Shown here piece after piece: positions 27,477 to 35,336 of a DNA stretch of 64,000 nucleotides. A program made the position numbers and the translations under genes. The stretch is from Streptomyces misionensis. Lineage in GTDB: Bacteria > Actinomycetota > Actinomycetes > Streptomycetales > Streptomycetaceae. Positions within the stretch are counted from its first letter, which is position 1. Every line of letters begins with the position of its first letter. The stretch is from the NCBI RefSeq assembly GCF_007896895.1, contig NZ_VOGW01000187.1:114590-178589 (forward strand), read 5' to 3'. Below the pieces are notes generated by a model. The model did not search any database and was not told the origin of the DNA. It saw only the letters and a program-made list of their open reading frames with translations.

Positions 27477-28190
27477 TCACCAGGGCACGGGGGTTCCGTC
27501 CCAGGAGAAGAACGCCCCGCTCGGACCGTCGTCCGGCAGGAGGGCCAGCCGTACGGCGCCCTGGGCGGCCTCCGCCGGATCGCCGCCCGAGGCCGCCCGG
27601 TGGCTGAGGTCGGTGGCGCGGCGGCCGGGGGCGAGCGCGTTGACCTTGACGCCGTCATCGGCCAGCGTCTGGGCGTACAGGACGGTGAGGGCGTTGAGCG
27701 CGGCCTTCGACGACCGGTACGCGGCCGAGCCGCCGCTGCCGGGGGTGAACTGGGGGTTCGGGTGCGTGCTCCAGGTCAGTGATCCGGTGCCGCTGGAGAT
27801 GTTGACGATCCGGGGGTGCGGGGAGCGGCGCAGGGCGGGCAGGAAGGCGTTGGTGACCGCGGCGACCGCGAACACGTTGGTCTCGTACGCGCGCCGGAAG
27901 TCGTCCATGGTGGTCTCGGTGGGCGGGGCGAGCGAGGGCAGGACGCCCGCGTTGTTGACCAGGACGTCGAGGCGGTCCAGCGTCGCCGCCGCGGCCGCGA
28001 CGCTGTCGGGGTCCGTCACGTCGAGGACCAGCGGACGCGCGGCGCCGCCGATCTCCTCGGCGGCCCGCCGCCCGCGCCCGGCGTCGCGGGAGCCCACGTG
28101 CACGACGAACCCCTCCGCCACGAGCAGGCGGGCGATGTGCTTGCCAATACCCTTGTTGGCACCGGTGACCAGTGCTGTGCGATCGTTCAT
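27477..28190 (-). CDS. Short-chain dehydrogenase/reductase
   Basis: 237 residues, classical SDR. Cofactor motif TGANKGIGK near residues 9-17, NNAG near 85, catalytic Ser in NISSGTG, and YRSSKAA with the Tyr and Lys. The start is the ATG that directly precedes the first beta strand. It is divergent from an MmyB-like XRE regulator 76 bp away, its probable regulator. Substrate unknown. Confidence 0.9.
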   Translation of the reverse strand: MNDRTALVTGANKGIGKHIARLLVAEGFVVHVGSRDAGRGRRAAEEIGGAARPLVLDVTDPDSVAAAAATLDRLDVLVNNAGVLPSLAPPTETTMDDFRRAYETNVFAVAAVTNAFLPALRRSPHPRIVNISSGTGSLTWSTHPNPQFTPGSGGSAAYRSSKAALNALTVLYAQTLADDGVKVNALAPGRRATDLSHRAASGGDPAEAAQGAVRLALLPDDGPSGAFFSWDGTPVPW

Positions 28191-28266
28191 GACAGCCACG
28201 GTCCCCTGGCGCCGACGCCCCTGCCAGGGATCACCTGTACCAGGCAACGGGAAGAGGCGAGGCGGC

Positions 28267-29154
28267 ATGGCGCGGCAGGAACTGGCCCGCTTCCTGCGGG
28301 AGCGGCGCGCGGCCCTGCGTCCGCGCGAACTGGGCCTGCCCACGGGCGTCCCGCGCCGCACTCCGGGCCTGCGCCGCGAAGAGGTGGCCGAACTGGCCCA
28401 CATGTCCGTCGACTACTACGTGCGCCTGGAGCAGGCCCGTGGCCCCCGGCCGTCGCCCCGTGTCCTGGACGCGCTGGCCGGGGCGCTTTGCCTGACACCG
28501 GCCGAGCGCAGCCATCTGTTCCGCCTGGCCGGCACGAGTGCGCCGCCGCCCGCCACCGGCGCCGTCCGGCGGGTGCGCCCGCACGTGGCCGGGATGCTGC
28601 GGCGCCTGCCGGAGACCGGTGCGATCGTCACCGACGCGACCTACGGCATCGTCGCCTGGAACCCACTGGCCCAGGCCCTGCTGGGCGGTGACCTCGGACA
28701 GGGGACGACGAACCTGGCCCGGCGCCGGTTCCTCGGCGAAGGACGGATGTACGAGAGCTCCGGCGCCGAGGAGTTCGGGGCCATCGTGGTGGCGCGGCTG
28801 CGCCGGGCCGCCGACCGTTATCCGCACGATGCCGGGCTCGCCGCCCTGCTGGCCGAACTGCGCGCCGGGAGCGAGGAGTTCCGCCTGCTCTGGGAGACCC
28901 GGCCGGTCCACGCCCCCGGGCACCGCGTCAAGACGCTCGCCCACCCGACGGCCGGCGGTCTCCGGCTGAACTGCGACGTTCTCCTCGTCCCCGAGGACGA
29001 CCAGGAGGTCGTCCTGATCACGGCCGATCCCGGGACCCCCTCGGCCAGGGCCCTGCGCGGGCTGGCGGCGACGGCCCAGGGTCCGCTCGGATCGCCGTCC
29101 GGGCGGCCGTCGGTCCCGGCCGGGGTCGCTCAGTTCCGGACCGGCGGGCAGTAG
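28267..29154 (+). CDS. XRE-type HTH regulator with MmyB-like ligand-binding domain
   Basis: 295 residues. The N-terminal HTH holds RRTPGLRREEVAELAHMSVD and YYVRLEQARGPRPS; the rest is the MmyB-like domain with IVAWNPLAQALLG and HPTAGGLRLNCDVL. The C-terminal 25 residues are a low-complexity Pro/Ser/Gly extension. It ends 24 bp inside the convergent repeat lipoprotein gene. Divergent from the SDR gene, which it likely controls. Confidence 0.88.
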   Translation: MARQELARFLRERRAALRPRELGLPTGVPRRTPGLRREEVAELAHMSVDYYVRLEQARGPRPSPRVLDALAGALCLTPAERSHLFRLAGTSAPPPATGAVRRVRPHVAGMLRRLPETGAIVTDATYGIVAWNPLAQALLGGDLGQGTTNLARRRFLGEGRMYESSGAEEFGAIVVARLRRAADRYPHDAGLAALLAELRAGSEEFRLLWETRPVHAPGHRVKTLAHPTAGGLRLNCDVLLVPEDDQEVVLITADPGTPSARALRGLAATAQGPLGSPSGRPSVPAGVAQFRTGGQ

Positions 29155-29762
29155 CCGGTCTGGTCGCCGATGCTGTTGATCTCGGCGTTGGACCGCGGGT
29201 CACCGGCGTAGTCGATCTGGTTGGTGCAGCTCACCCCGGGCTTCTTCGGCGTGCCGGCCGGCTTGCTGCCCTTCTCCGGCGTGGGGCAGTAACCCGTCTG
29301 CTCGCCAACCGAGTTGATCTCGGCGTTGGACCGGGGGTCGCCCGCGTAGTCGATCTGGTTGGTGCAGCTCACCCCGGGCTTCTTCGGCGTGCCGGCCGGC
29401 TTGCTACCCTTCTCCGGCGCCGGGCAGTGACCCGTCTGCTCGCCGATGCTGTTGATCTCCGCGTTGGACCGCGGGTCGCCGGCGTAATCGATCTGGTTGG
29501 TGCAGCTGACGCCGGACTTCTTCGCGGTGCCCGAGCCCGTGGTCCTGGCCGAGCCCGCGCCGGACTTGGCCGAGCCTTCACCGGACTTGCCGGCCGAGGA
29601 GCCGGGCTGGGCGCTGCTCGCGGAGCCGGCCGAGGAACTGGCGGTGGCGGACGGGCCGGAGGAGGACGAGGCGCTGTCCGAGCCGCTGCCGCTGCACGCC
29701 GTGAGCGACAGACCGACGGCCACACCGGCGACAGCGAGCATCGAGACCTTGCGAACGCGCAT
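29130..29762 (-). CDS. Lipoprotein with three 46-residue cysteine-pair repeats
   Basis: 210 residues. A signal peptide ends in the lipobox LTAC (Cys23), so it should be membrane-anchored outside the cell. A Ser/Gly/Ala-rich linker (24-80) is followed by three near-identical repeats of exactly 46 residues (138 bp). Each repeat has CTNQIDYAGDPRSNAEINS and ends TGxCP, with cysteine pairs at 87/113, 133/159 and 179/205, and repeats are joined by PEKGSKPAGTPKKPG. Each unit probably forms a disulfide-closed mini-domain. I do not recognise the family. It overlaps the convergent regulator gene by 25 bp. Confidence 0.82.
   Translation of the reverse strand: MRVRKVSMLAVAGVAVGLSLTACSGSGSDSASSSSGPSATASSSAGSASSAQPGSSAGKSGEGSAKSGAGSARTTGSGTAKKSGVSCTNQIDYAGDPRSNAEINSIGEQTGHCPAPEKGSKPAGTPKKPGVSCTNQIDYAGDPRSNAEINSVGEQTGYCPTPEKGSKPAGTPKKPGVSCTNQIDYAGDPRSNAEINSIGDQTGYCPPVRN
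29169..29510. repeat. Three tandem 138-bp coding repeats
   Basis: The segment GTTGATCTCGGCGTTGGACC starts at 29175 and 29313, with a close copy at 29451, a constant spacing of 138 bp. The high nucleotide identity, not just protein identity, suggests recent duplication or gene conversion. Confidence 0.8.
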
Positions 29763-30031
29763 CAGATTCCCCCTTGGGACGGGTCCCGCTCCTGGTGAGC
29801 GGGCCTTGCGACTATCCAGACAGAGCCGTCGCGTCCCCGGTTGCGCGGCATCCGGCGCTGAGACATTCCTGTGACAGACGGGCCCGATGCGCGGACCGAA
29901 CGGGCCGCGGCCGAGCGCGAGCAGAGGCCCGGGCGGGACACGACGCCGGGCCCGTCAGCGCCGTGTCAGCGCCGCCTGGCAGTCTCTTCCCCGTGAACGG
30001 CTCCAGGGCACCGCCCCGGAGCCCGGAGCGA

Positions 30032-30126
30032 GGAGAGGTGCCCGGAGTGGTTGATCGGGGACCGGCGAGCACGCCTCGGGGTCGGATCCGCAAGGGTCCA
30101 CGCAGGTTCGAATCCTGCCCTCTCCG
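30032..30126 (+). tRNA. tRNA-Ser-like sequence, probably a non-functional relic
   Basis: Acceptor arms GGAGAGG (30032-30038) and CCTCTCC (30119-30125) pair perfectly; the T arm GCAGG-TTCGAAT-CCTGC (30102-30118) is perfect; a 5-bp variable arm GGATC/GGTCC fits a class II tRNA; the D arm has CCC/GGG with one extra base. The anticodon region (30061-30083) does not fold into a 5+7 arm: it forms GGCG-AGCA-CGCC instead and lacks U33. It is either a tRNA pseudogene or an integration-site relic. The 3' end lacks an encoded CCA (GCA follows). Confidence 0.5.
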
Positions 30127-30370
30127 CAGATCCGTCATGCGCGGGACCTGCGCACCGTGGCGACGCGTCGCCACCGTGCGCCGCCGCGGGACGCCGCCGC
30201 GGGACCCGGGGGTCGGTGCCGCCCGTCCGGGTGGAACCGGACGGCCGCCGGCCGTCGAAGAGTGGCGCGGACTCCTGAAGGTCGTTCGGTCGCCGCAGGT
30301 CACGGCGTAGCCGCCGGTCTCCCGACGGTCGATGTCAGGCCGGCTCCTCGCCCACATCGCGAGACGCTTC

Positions 30371-31180
30371 CTACCTGCCCGCCTCGCCGAGGAACGCGAG
30401 GAAGTCCGCGGCGGCCTTCGCGACGGCCGCGGGGGCTTCGACGGGGAGCAAGTGGCCGCTGCCGGGAACGGTGGTCAGGGAGGCGTGCGGGATGTGGGGC
30501 AGGAGGTGGTCGCGCAGGACCCGCGGCGGTTCCACCACGTCGTGCTCGCCGGCCAGCACCGCCACCGGTACGTCGATCCGCCGGGCGGCGTCCGTGACGT
30601 CCCGTGCGATGCCGTGGAGGGGCCACTCGCGCGCGGCACCGGGGGCCGCGGCGAGGCTGTCGCGCAGCGCCGTGGTCCGCGCCGGCTCGGTCAGCGGTGC
30701 GGCGGTGAGGACGTGGTCGAGGGCGTGGCGCACCGTCTCGGGCGAGTCGTAGGCGTGCGACAGGCCCTGCCGGTACTCCTCGGTCACCGTGGCGGGCGGC
30801 CGCGGCGGCGCGGGGGCGACGAGCAGCAGACCGGCGAGTCCGGCCGGCCGGCGGGCGGCGAGGAGCTGGCTCACCTTGCCGCCCATGGAGTGGCCGACGA
30901 GGACGAACGGCCCGGACACAGTCTCGGCCACCCGGCCGAGGTCGTCGGCGAGCCGGTCGAGGTCGAAGGGGCCGGGCAGCACGCGCGAACGTCCCCAGCC
31001 GCGCTGGTCGAAACGCACCGTCGCCCGCGCGGGCGGCAGGTGGTCCAGCACGCGGTCCCAGGTGTTCGCGGAGCCGCCCCAGTAGTGGACGAACACCAGG
31101 GCCGGCCCGGCATGGCCCGCCGTTCGCACGTCGAGGTTCCCTCCCGCGACAGCAATCGTCCTTGTGGTTTCCGTCATCAT
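30371..31180 (-). CDS. Alpha/beta hydrolase
   Basis: 269 residues from the first of two adjacent ATG codons, preceded by GGGAAGGG. The alpha/beta-hydrolase marks are FVHYWGG near the oxyanion hole, RFDQRGWGRS, the nucleophile elbow GHSMGG with the catalytic Ser, Asp in LAGEHDVV and His in PGSGHLLPVE. A cytoplasmic esterase, haloperoxidase-like or C-C hydrolase; substrate not predictable. Divergent from an AraC-family regulator 142 bp away, which may regulate it. Confidence 0.9.
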   Translation of the reverse strand: MMTETTRTIAVAGGNLDVRTAGHAGPALVFVHYWGGSANTWDRVLDHLPPARATVRFDQRGWGRSRVLPGPFDLDRLADDLGRVAETVSGPFVLVGHSMGGKVSQLLAARRPAGLAGLLLVAPAPPRPPATVTEEYRQGLSHAYDSPETVRHALDHVLTAAPLTEPARTTALRDSLAAAPGAAREWPLHGIARDVTDAARRIDVPVAVLAGEHDVVEPPRVLRDHLLPHIPHASLTTVPGSGHLLPVEAPAAVAKAAADFLAFLGEAGR

Positions 31181-31322
31181 CGTGCCCTTCCCGGCAGCCG
31201 CGGGGAGCGGCTTCCGCCGTCCCGCCGCCACCACGCACCGGTAGTCTGGCCTGCGTTTCAGGCCCGCCCTTGACCGTAGGCGGCGGGCCGTCCGCGCGGT
31301 CGTCGAAAGGAACCCGGTTCTT

Positions 31323-32207
31323 GTGGAAAACGGACACAGTGCCGTACGGCAGCTGCGCTACCTGCCCGCGGTCGGGTCCGCGTACGGGGTGGAGGTCCTC
31401 GACTTCGCCGGGCTGCGTGCCATGGACCCGTACCGGCGGCGCGTCCGGCCACAGCGTCCCGACTTCCACGTCTTCGCACTGGTCGGTTCCGGAACCGGCG
31501 CGCACGAGGCCGACTTCCGCGCCTATCCGCTGGCCGAGGGCAGCGTCGTATGGATCCGGCCCGGCATGGTGCACCGCTGGAGCGACGTCGACGCCTGCGA
31601 GGGCCCGCTGATCCTCTTCCGGCCCGGCTTCCTGCCGGGCTTCACCTCGGCGGAGGTCACGGCACCGGTGTGCTGGGAACTGGACGGGCCGCGCCTGCCG
31701 CTCGCCCTCCTCGCGGCCGAACACCTCGGGCGTGAGCACGGCGCGGCCGCGCGCACACCACGGCTGGCGTCCCCCGCGCTGCTCTCCCACCTGCTGGCGG
31801 CGCTGATCCTGCGCACGCTCCCCGACGCCCCCGCGTCACCCCGCCCGACGCCGTCCGAAGACCGCCACACCGAGGTGTTCCGCGCCTACCGGGCAGCCGT
31901 CGAAGAGCACTTCGCCCACTGGCACCAGGTGAGCGACTACGCGCGGGCGCTGGGGTACGACGTCCGCACCCTCACCCGGGCGACCCGTGCCGCCACCGGC
32001 ACGGGCGCCAAGACGTTCCTCGACCAACGCGTCCTGCTGGAAGCCCGCCGTCTCCTCGCCCACACCGGCCTGCCGGTCGGCACCTGCGCCCGCCGCCTCG
32101 GATTCCGGGACCTGGCGAACTTCACCACCTTCTTCCGCCGGCAGACCGGCACACCTCCTACGATCTGGCGCACGACGTACGCCGCGACCGGCGTGCACCC
32201 CACCTGA
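31323..32207 (+). CDS. AraC-family transcriptional regulator
   Basis: 294 residues from a GTG. The N-terminal cupin-like sensor domain (about residues 30-110) contains DFHVFALVGSGTGAHEADFR and GSVVWIRPGMVHRW. The C-terminal double helix-turn-helix includes LLEARRLLAHTGLPVGTCA and FRDLANFTTFFRRQTGTPP, the conserved AraC end. Divergent from the alpha/beta hydrolase, its likely target. Downstream it is followed closely by a small unknown gene on the same strand. Confidence 0.9.
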   Translation: MENGHSAVRQLRYLPAVGSAYGVEVLDFAGLRAMDPYRRRVRPQRPDFHVFALVGSGTGAHEADFRAYPLAEGSVVWIRPGMVHRWSDVDACEGPLILFRPGFLPGFTSAEVTAPVCWELDGPRLPLALLAAEHLGREHGAAARTPRLASPALLSHLLAALILRTLPDAPASPRPTPSEDRHTEVFRAYRAAVEEHFAHWHQVSDYARALGYDVRTLTRATRAATGTGAKTFLDQRVLLEARRLLAHTGLPVGTCARRLGFRDLANFTTFFRRQTGTPPTIWRTTYAATGVHPT

Positions 32208-32227
32208 CCCGACCGACGGAGCCCCCC

Positions 32228-32641
32228 GTGCCACTCCCGATCCCTTCCGAGCAGGCCGAGCTGATAGAGATCGTCCGCATCCTCGATCCGCTGCGGCATT
32301 ACCGCGCCGAGGACGTCAGCGGCGAGGAAACCGGTGTCTGGGAGGGGGCGGAGGCCGTGCGGGCCCTGGCTCTGATCGCCGACCTGCCGGACGGCGACCT
32401 GCACCGCTGTTTCAACCCCGGCTGGGGCGTCCGCGTGCACGGCACCGACGGCCCGCTCTTTCGGCTGGCCTTCTGCTTCGAATGCCACGGGGTACGGCTG
32501 TGGGGTCCCGCCGTACCGGCCGGGCAGGAGGGCATCCACGGCTTCGACGCGGACAGCGCCCCCGCCCGCGAGCTGCTCCGCCGGTTCCGTGCCACCCGGT
32601 CCGGTGCGCCGGGGTCTTCCGGCCCGGTCGGGGATCAGTAG
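32228..32641 (+). CDS. Conserved hypothetical protein
   Basis: 137 residues from a GTG 20 bp after the AraC gene, so probably co-transcribed with it. The middle part (GWGVRVHGTDGPLFRLAFCFECHGVRLWGP) resembles small streptomycete proteins in which a FECH-like Cys-x2-Cys-His motif (here CFECHG) could bind metal. I do not know a function. Its last 7 bp overlap the convergent mycothiol-type isomerase gene. Confidence 0.65.
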   Translation: MPLPIPSEQAELIEIVRILDPLRHYRAEDVSGEETGVWEGAEAVRALALIADLPDGDLHRCFNPGWGVRVHGTDGPLFRLAFCFECHGVRLWGPAVPAGQEGIHGFDADSAPARELLRRFRATRSGAPGSSGPVGDQ

Positions 32642-33369
32642 AGGAAGGGCGGCTCGGGCAGGGTCCGGGCGCCGTGCACGGCCAGGTCGGCGCCCGGGGA
32701 ACGGCCCATCAGCCAGGCCAGCAGGGAGCTTTGCGGCCCGTGGACGGCGGGTGCCGTCCGCTCGGTGCCGATGACGTAGCCGGTGCCGGTGTCGGTGGCG
32801 CGCAGCCGCAGGGCGGGGGCGTCGGCGCGGGCGCCGAAGGAGGCGACGACCCGGCCGAGCATCGTACGGACGAAGTCCGCCGGCCAGTCGGCGGGTGTGT
32901 ACCCGGCGTCGAGATCGGCGTGGTGGACCAGGACCTCGCACAGGCGGGATTCGGCGGCGCGGGCGGCGGGGCGTTCCTGTCCGCGGGTCCAGCGGACGAT
33001 CCGGTGCCAGGCCTCGGGCGGCATCCGCCGGTACTCGGCCTCGAACGCGGTGGCGCTCTCCCTCAGGTCGGCGAGGAGCCCCGCGGCGCCGCGGCCCGCT
33101 CCGCTCTCGATCTGCTCGGCACGTGCGGCCAGGCTCGGGTACTCCGGTGTCTCGGTGCCGGTCCGGGCCCAGGTCAGCAGGTGCCGGCCGCCGTCGGCGT
33201 TGCGGGCCAGGTGTGTCAGCACGTGCCCGCGCGACCAGTCGGGCAGCAGCGACGGCGCGCGTACGTCGGCGTCGGTGAACCGGGACGCCGTGCGCAGGAG
33301 GTGGTCGGTCGCGGCGGTGATCCGCGCCAGGACCGCCGCGGGGTCGAAGTCCGTACGGCCGGTCGTCAC
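32635..33369 (-). CDS. Maleylpyruvate isomerase-like, mycothiol-dependent DinB-fold protein
   Basis: 244 residues from a GTG. The N-terminal DinB-type four-helix bundle shows DWSRGHVLTHLARNADG, the typical metal-binding His motif of mycothiol-dependent maleylpyruvate isomerases, with the second ligand region in CEVLVHHADLDAG. The C-terminal domain continues to PEPPFLY. Members detoxify or isomerise using mycothiol in the cytoplasm. No gentisate-pathway genes are nearby, so the substrate is probably not maleylpyruvate. Confidence 0.85.
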   Translation of the reverse strand: MTTGRTDFDPAAVLARITAATDHLLRTASRFTDADVRAPSLLPDWSRGHVLTHLARNADGGRHLLTWARTGTETPEYPSLAARAEQIESGAGRGAAGLLADLRESATAFEAEYRRMPPEAWHRIVRWTRGQERPAARAAESRLCEVLVHHADLDAGYTPADWPADFVRTMLGRVVASFGARADAPALRLRATDTGTGYVIGTERTAPAVHGPQSSLLAWLMGRSPGADLAVHGARTLPEPPFLY

Positions 33370-33530
33370 GCTGTCGCCTCCCACGCCCGCTCGCCCTGCC
33401 CCGACGATACGCCTTCGCGCCGGGGCACGGATCACGCGTGCGCGAGCGGTCGAGGACCGCGGCGGCCGCTTCGAACACCCCCCTCGGCCCGGGGAAATCG
33501 GCTGGCGGACCCGGGCCGTCGCGGGCGAGC

Positions 33531-34100
33531 ATGAGCACCATGACCGACGAACCCGCGCGCTGGAGCCAGGCAACCGTCTTTCCCGACATGTGGGTCGACC
33601 CGGACGACGACCCTCGGGACAGCTCAGGGCCGGGCCCGGAAGGCGAACTCGCGACGCTGGACGGCTATCTGGCCGACTACCGCATCACCTTGCGGATGAA
33701 GTGCGAGGGCCTGGACCCGGAGCAGTTGGCGCGGCGGTCGGTTCCGCCGTCGACGATGTCGCTGCTCGGCCTGGTCCGGCACCTCGCCGAGGTGGAGAGG
33801 AACTGGCGCAACTGGATCAGCGACGACGAACCGCTCCCGAAGCTGTACGGCAGGCGTGACGCGGACTTCGACGGAGCCGTCGCCGAACAGGCCGCGGTCG
33901 ACGCCGCGTTCGCCGACCTGGCGCGCGAACAGGCGGCCACGGACGCCGCGTTGGCCGCGCACGCGGATCTCGGTGAACGTCTGGGGAGGGACCGGATCAC
34001 CGTCCGGGAACTGCTGGTGCACCGGGTCGAGGAGTACGCCCGTCACTGCGGTCACGCCGACCTGCTGCGTGAGTGCATCGACGGACGGGTGGGGCAGTGA
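33531..34100 (+). CDS. DUF664 DinB-family protein
   Basis: 189 residues; an ATG 9 bp further in is equally possible. DinB-fold motifs are STMSLLGLVRHLAEVERNWRNW and VRELLVHRVEEYARHCGHADLLRE, with His positions suited to bind a divalent metal. This DUF664 group is common in mycothiol-containing bacteria. It lies opposite another DinB-fold gene in divergent orientation, 161 bp apart. Function not known. Confidence 0.85.
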   Translation: MSTMTDEPARWSQATVFPDMWVDPDDDPRDSSGPGPEGELATLDGYLADYRITLRMKCEGLDPEQLARRSVPPSTMSLLGLVRHLAEVERNWRNWISDDEPLPKLYGRRDADFDGAVAEQAAVDAAFADLAREQAATDAALAAHADLGERLGRDRITVRELLVHRVEEYARHCGHADLLRECIDGRVGQ

Positions 34101-34130
34101 GTTTTCGCCGATGTGCAGGCGCGGGCCGCC

Positions 34131-34706
34131 TCAGCGGGCGGGAACCGGCGCCGACGACGGCCACTCCCGTCTGATCAGCCCGTAGACCCACGAGTCGGAG
34201 ACCTCGCCGTCGACCACGCAGTCTTCCCGCAAGGTCCCTTCACGCACGAAGCCGAGCTTCTCCAGCACACGGGCGGAAGCCAGGTTGCGGGTATCGGTCT
34301 CGGCCTGGACGCGATTCAGGTCCAGCGTGTCGAACGCCCACCGCAGCAGGGCGCGCGCGGCCTCGGTCGCGTAGCCGTGGCCCCACGCCGCGTCGTCGAA
34401 GCAGTAGCCGAGCGACGCGCTGCGGTAGTCCGGATTCCACCTGGTCAGGCTGCACCAGCCGATGAACGCCCCGTCGGAGGAGCGATCCACGGCCAGCCGC
34501 GCTCCGGTGCCCTCCTGTGCCATCCGCCGGCAAGCCGTGATGAAATTCTCGGCGCGCACGCGTTCGCTCCACGGGGGCGCGTCCCAGTAGCGCAGCACGT
34601 GGGCGCTGCTGTGCAGTGCGAAGAGGTCGTTCGCATCCGTGTCGTCGAAGGCGCGCAGCCGAAGGCGAGTGGTGTGCAACGAGGGGGTGGGCAGCGGCCC
34701 GCTCAT
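34131..34706 (-). CDS. GNAT acetyltransferase (RimJ/RimL type)
   Basis: 191 residues. N-terminus LHTTRLRLRAFDDTDANDL is typical of RimJ/RimL-like acetyltransferases; acetyl-CoA-binding region is GYATEAARALLRWAF followed by N...ASARVLEKLGFVREG. The ATG was chosen for its GGAGGGAAC site. Likely acetylates a protein N-terminus or a small amine. It ends 30 bp from the convergent DUF664 gene. Confidence 0.9.
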   Translation of the reverse strand: MSGPLPTPSLHTTRLRLRAFDDTDANDLFALHSSAHVLRYWDAPPWSERVRAENFITACRRMAQEGTGARLAVDRSSDGAFIGWCSLTRWNPDYRSASLGYCFDDAAWGHGYATEAARALLRWAFDTLDLNRVQAETDTRNLASARVLEKLGFVREGTLREDCVVDGEVSDSWVYGLIRREWPSSAPVPAR

Positions 34707-34775
34707 GTTCCCTCCGCTGATCGGTGGGTGATCCATCAGACATCCGATGCGGCTCGCCCGCAACGGGTTTCCCGC

Positions 34776-35210
34776 CTACCGAGGTGCCGCGAGGACGTCC
34801 CGGAGGACGTCCGCGAGCGTGACGCGGGCCAGCTCGTGCCTCAAGGTCCGCTCGATGCCCTCGTAGATGCCCTGCATCGCCGGCTGGATGCCGTGGCCCA
34901 CCACGCATCCCTGGTCCGGGGTGGCGCGGTGCATCGCGAACAAGGGGCCGGGTTCCACCGCCTCGTACACGTCGAGGAGGGTCATCGACTCCAGCTCGCG
35001 CGCCAGTGACCAGCCCGCGCCGACGCCTCGCCGGGACTCCACGAGCCCGGCCCTGCGCAACTCGCCGAGCAGCCGTCTGATCACCACGGGGTTGGTGTTC
35101 GCGCTGGCCGCGATCTGCTCGGAGGTGGCGACCTCGTGGCCCTGGCGCTGGTAGAGGCCGATCCAGGCCAGCGCGTGGGCGGCGATGGTCAGCCTGCTGT
35201 TGGCGCTCAT
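34776..35210 (-). CDS. Rrf2-family transcriptional regulator
   Basis: 144 residues. Winged HTH at the N-terminus with SEQIAASANTNPVVIRRLL and GLVESRRGVGAGWSLAR, matching the YwnA/Rrf2 group. The three-cysteine iron-sulfur cluster of IscR/NsrR is absent: only one Cys (DQGCVVGHG) is present, so it is more likely a thiol- or small-molecule-sensing repressor. It is divergent from an SDR gene, with two palindromes in the 126-bp intergenic region that are its likely operators. Confidence 0.9.
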   Translation of the reverse strand: MSANSRLTIAAHALAWIGLYQRQGHEVATSEQIAASANTNPVVIRRLLGELRRAGLVESRRGVGAGWSLARELESMTLLDVYEAVEPGPLFAMHRATPDQGCVVGHGIQPAMQGIYEGIERTLRHELARVTLADVLRDVLAAPR

Positions 35211-35237
35211 GACCCTCCTCTCGGCCGCAACGCTTCA

Positions 35238-35261
35238 TGTTACGACGGCCTAGTCGTAACA
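35238..35261. promoter_or_regulatory. Operator palindrome 1 of the Rrf2/SDR promoter
   Basis: TGTTACGAC-N6-GTCGTAACA, a perfect 9-bp inverted repeat, located 28 bp upstream of the Rrf2 start. Likely autoregulatory site of the Rrf2 protein. Confidence 0.7.
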
Positions 35262-35278
35262 GCTAAGGTTGCAACAGT

Positions 35279-35305
35279 CAGTCGTAACAATTAACGTTGC
35301 GACTG
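35279..35305. promoter_or_regulatory. Operator palindrome 2 of the Rrf2/SDR promoter
   Basis: CAGTCGTAAC-N7-GTTGCGACTG, 10-bp arms with one mismatch, sharing the core GTCGTAAC with site 1 and lying just upstream of the SDR gene. A further 8-bp palindrome GTTGCAAC is at 35268-35275. Confidence 0.65.
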
Positions 35306-35336
35306 CCGGAAAGGGTCAATCAACGAGGTGGGAAGA

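Noticed and set aside
30032-30126. Functional tRNA-Ser
   Set aside because: Anticodon arm cannot form properly and U33 is missing; kept only as a tRNA-like relic.
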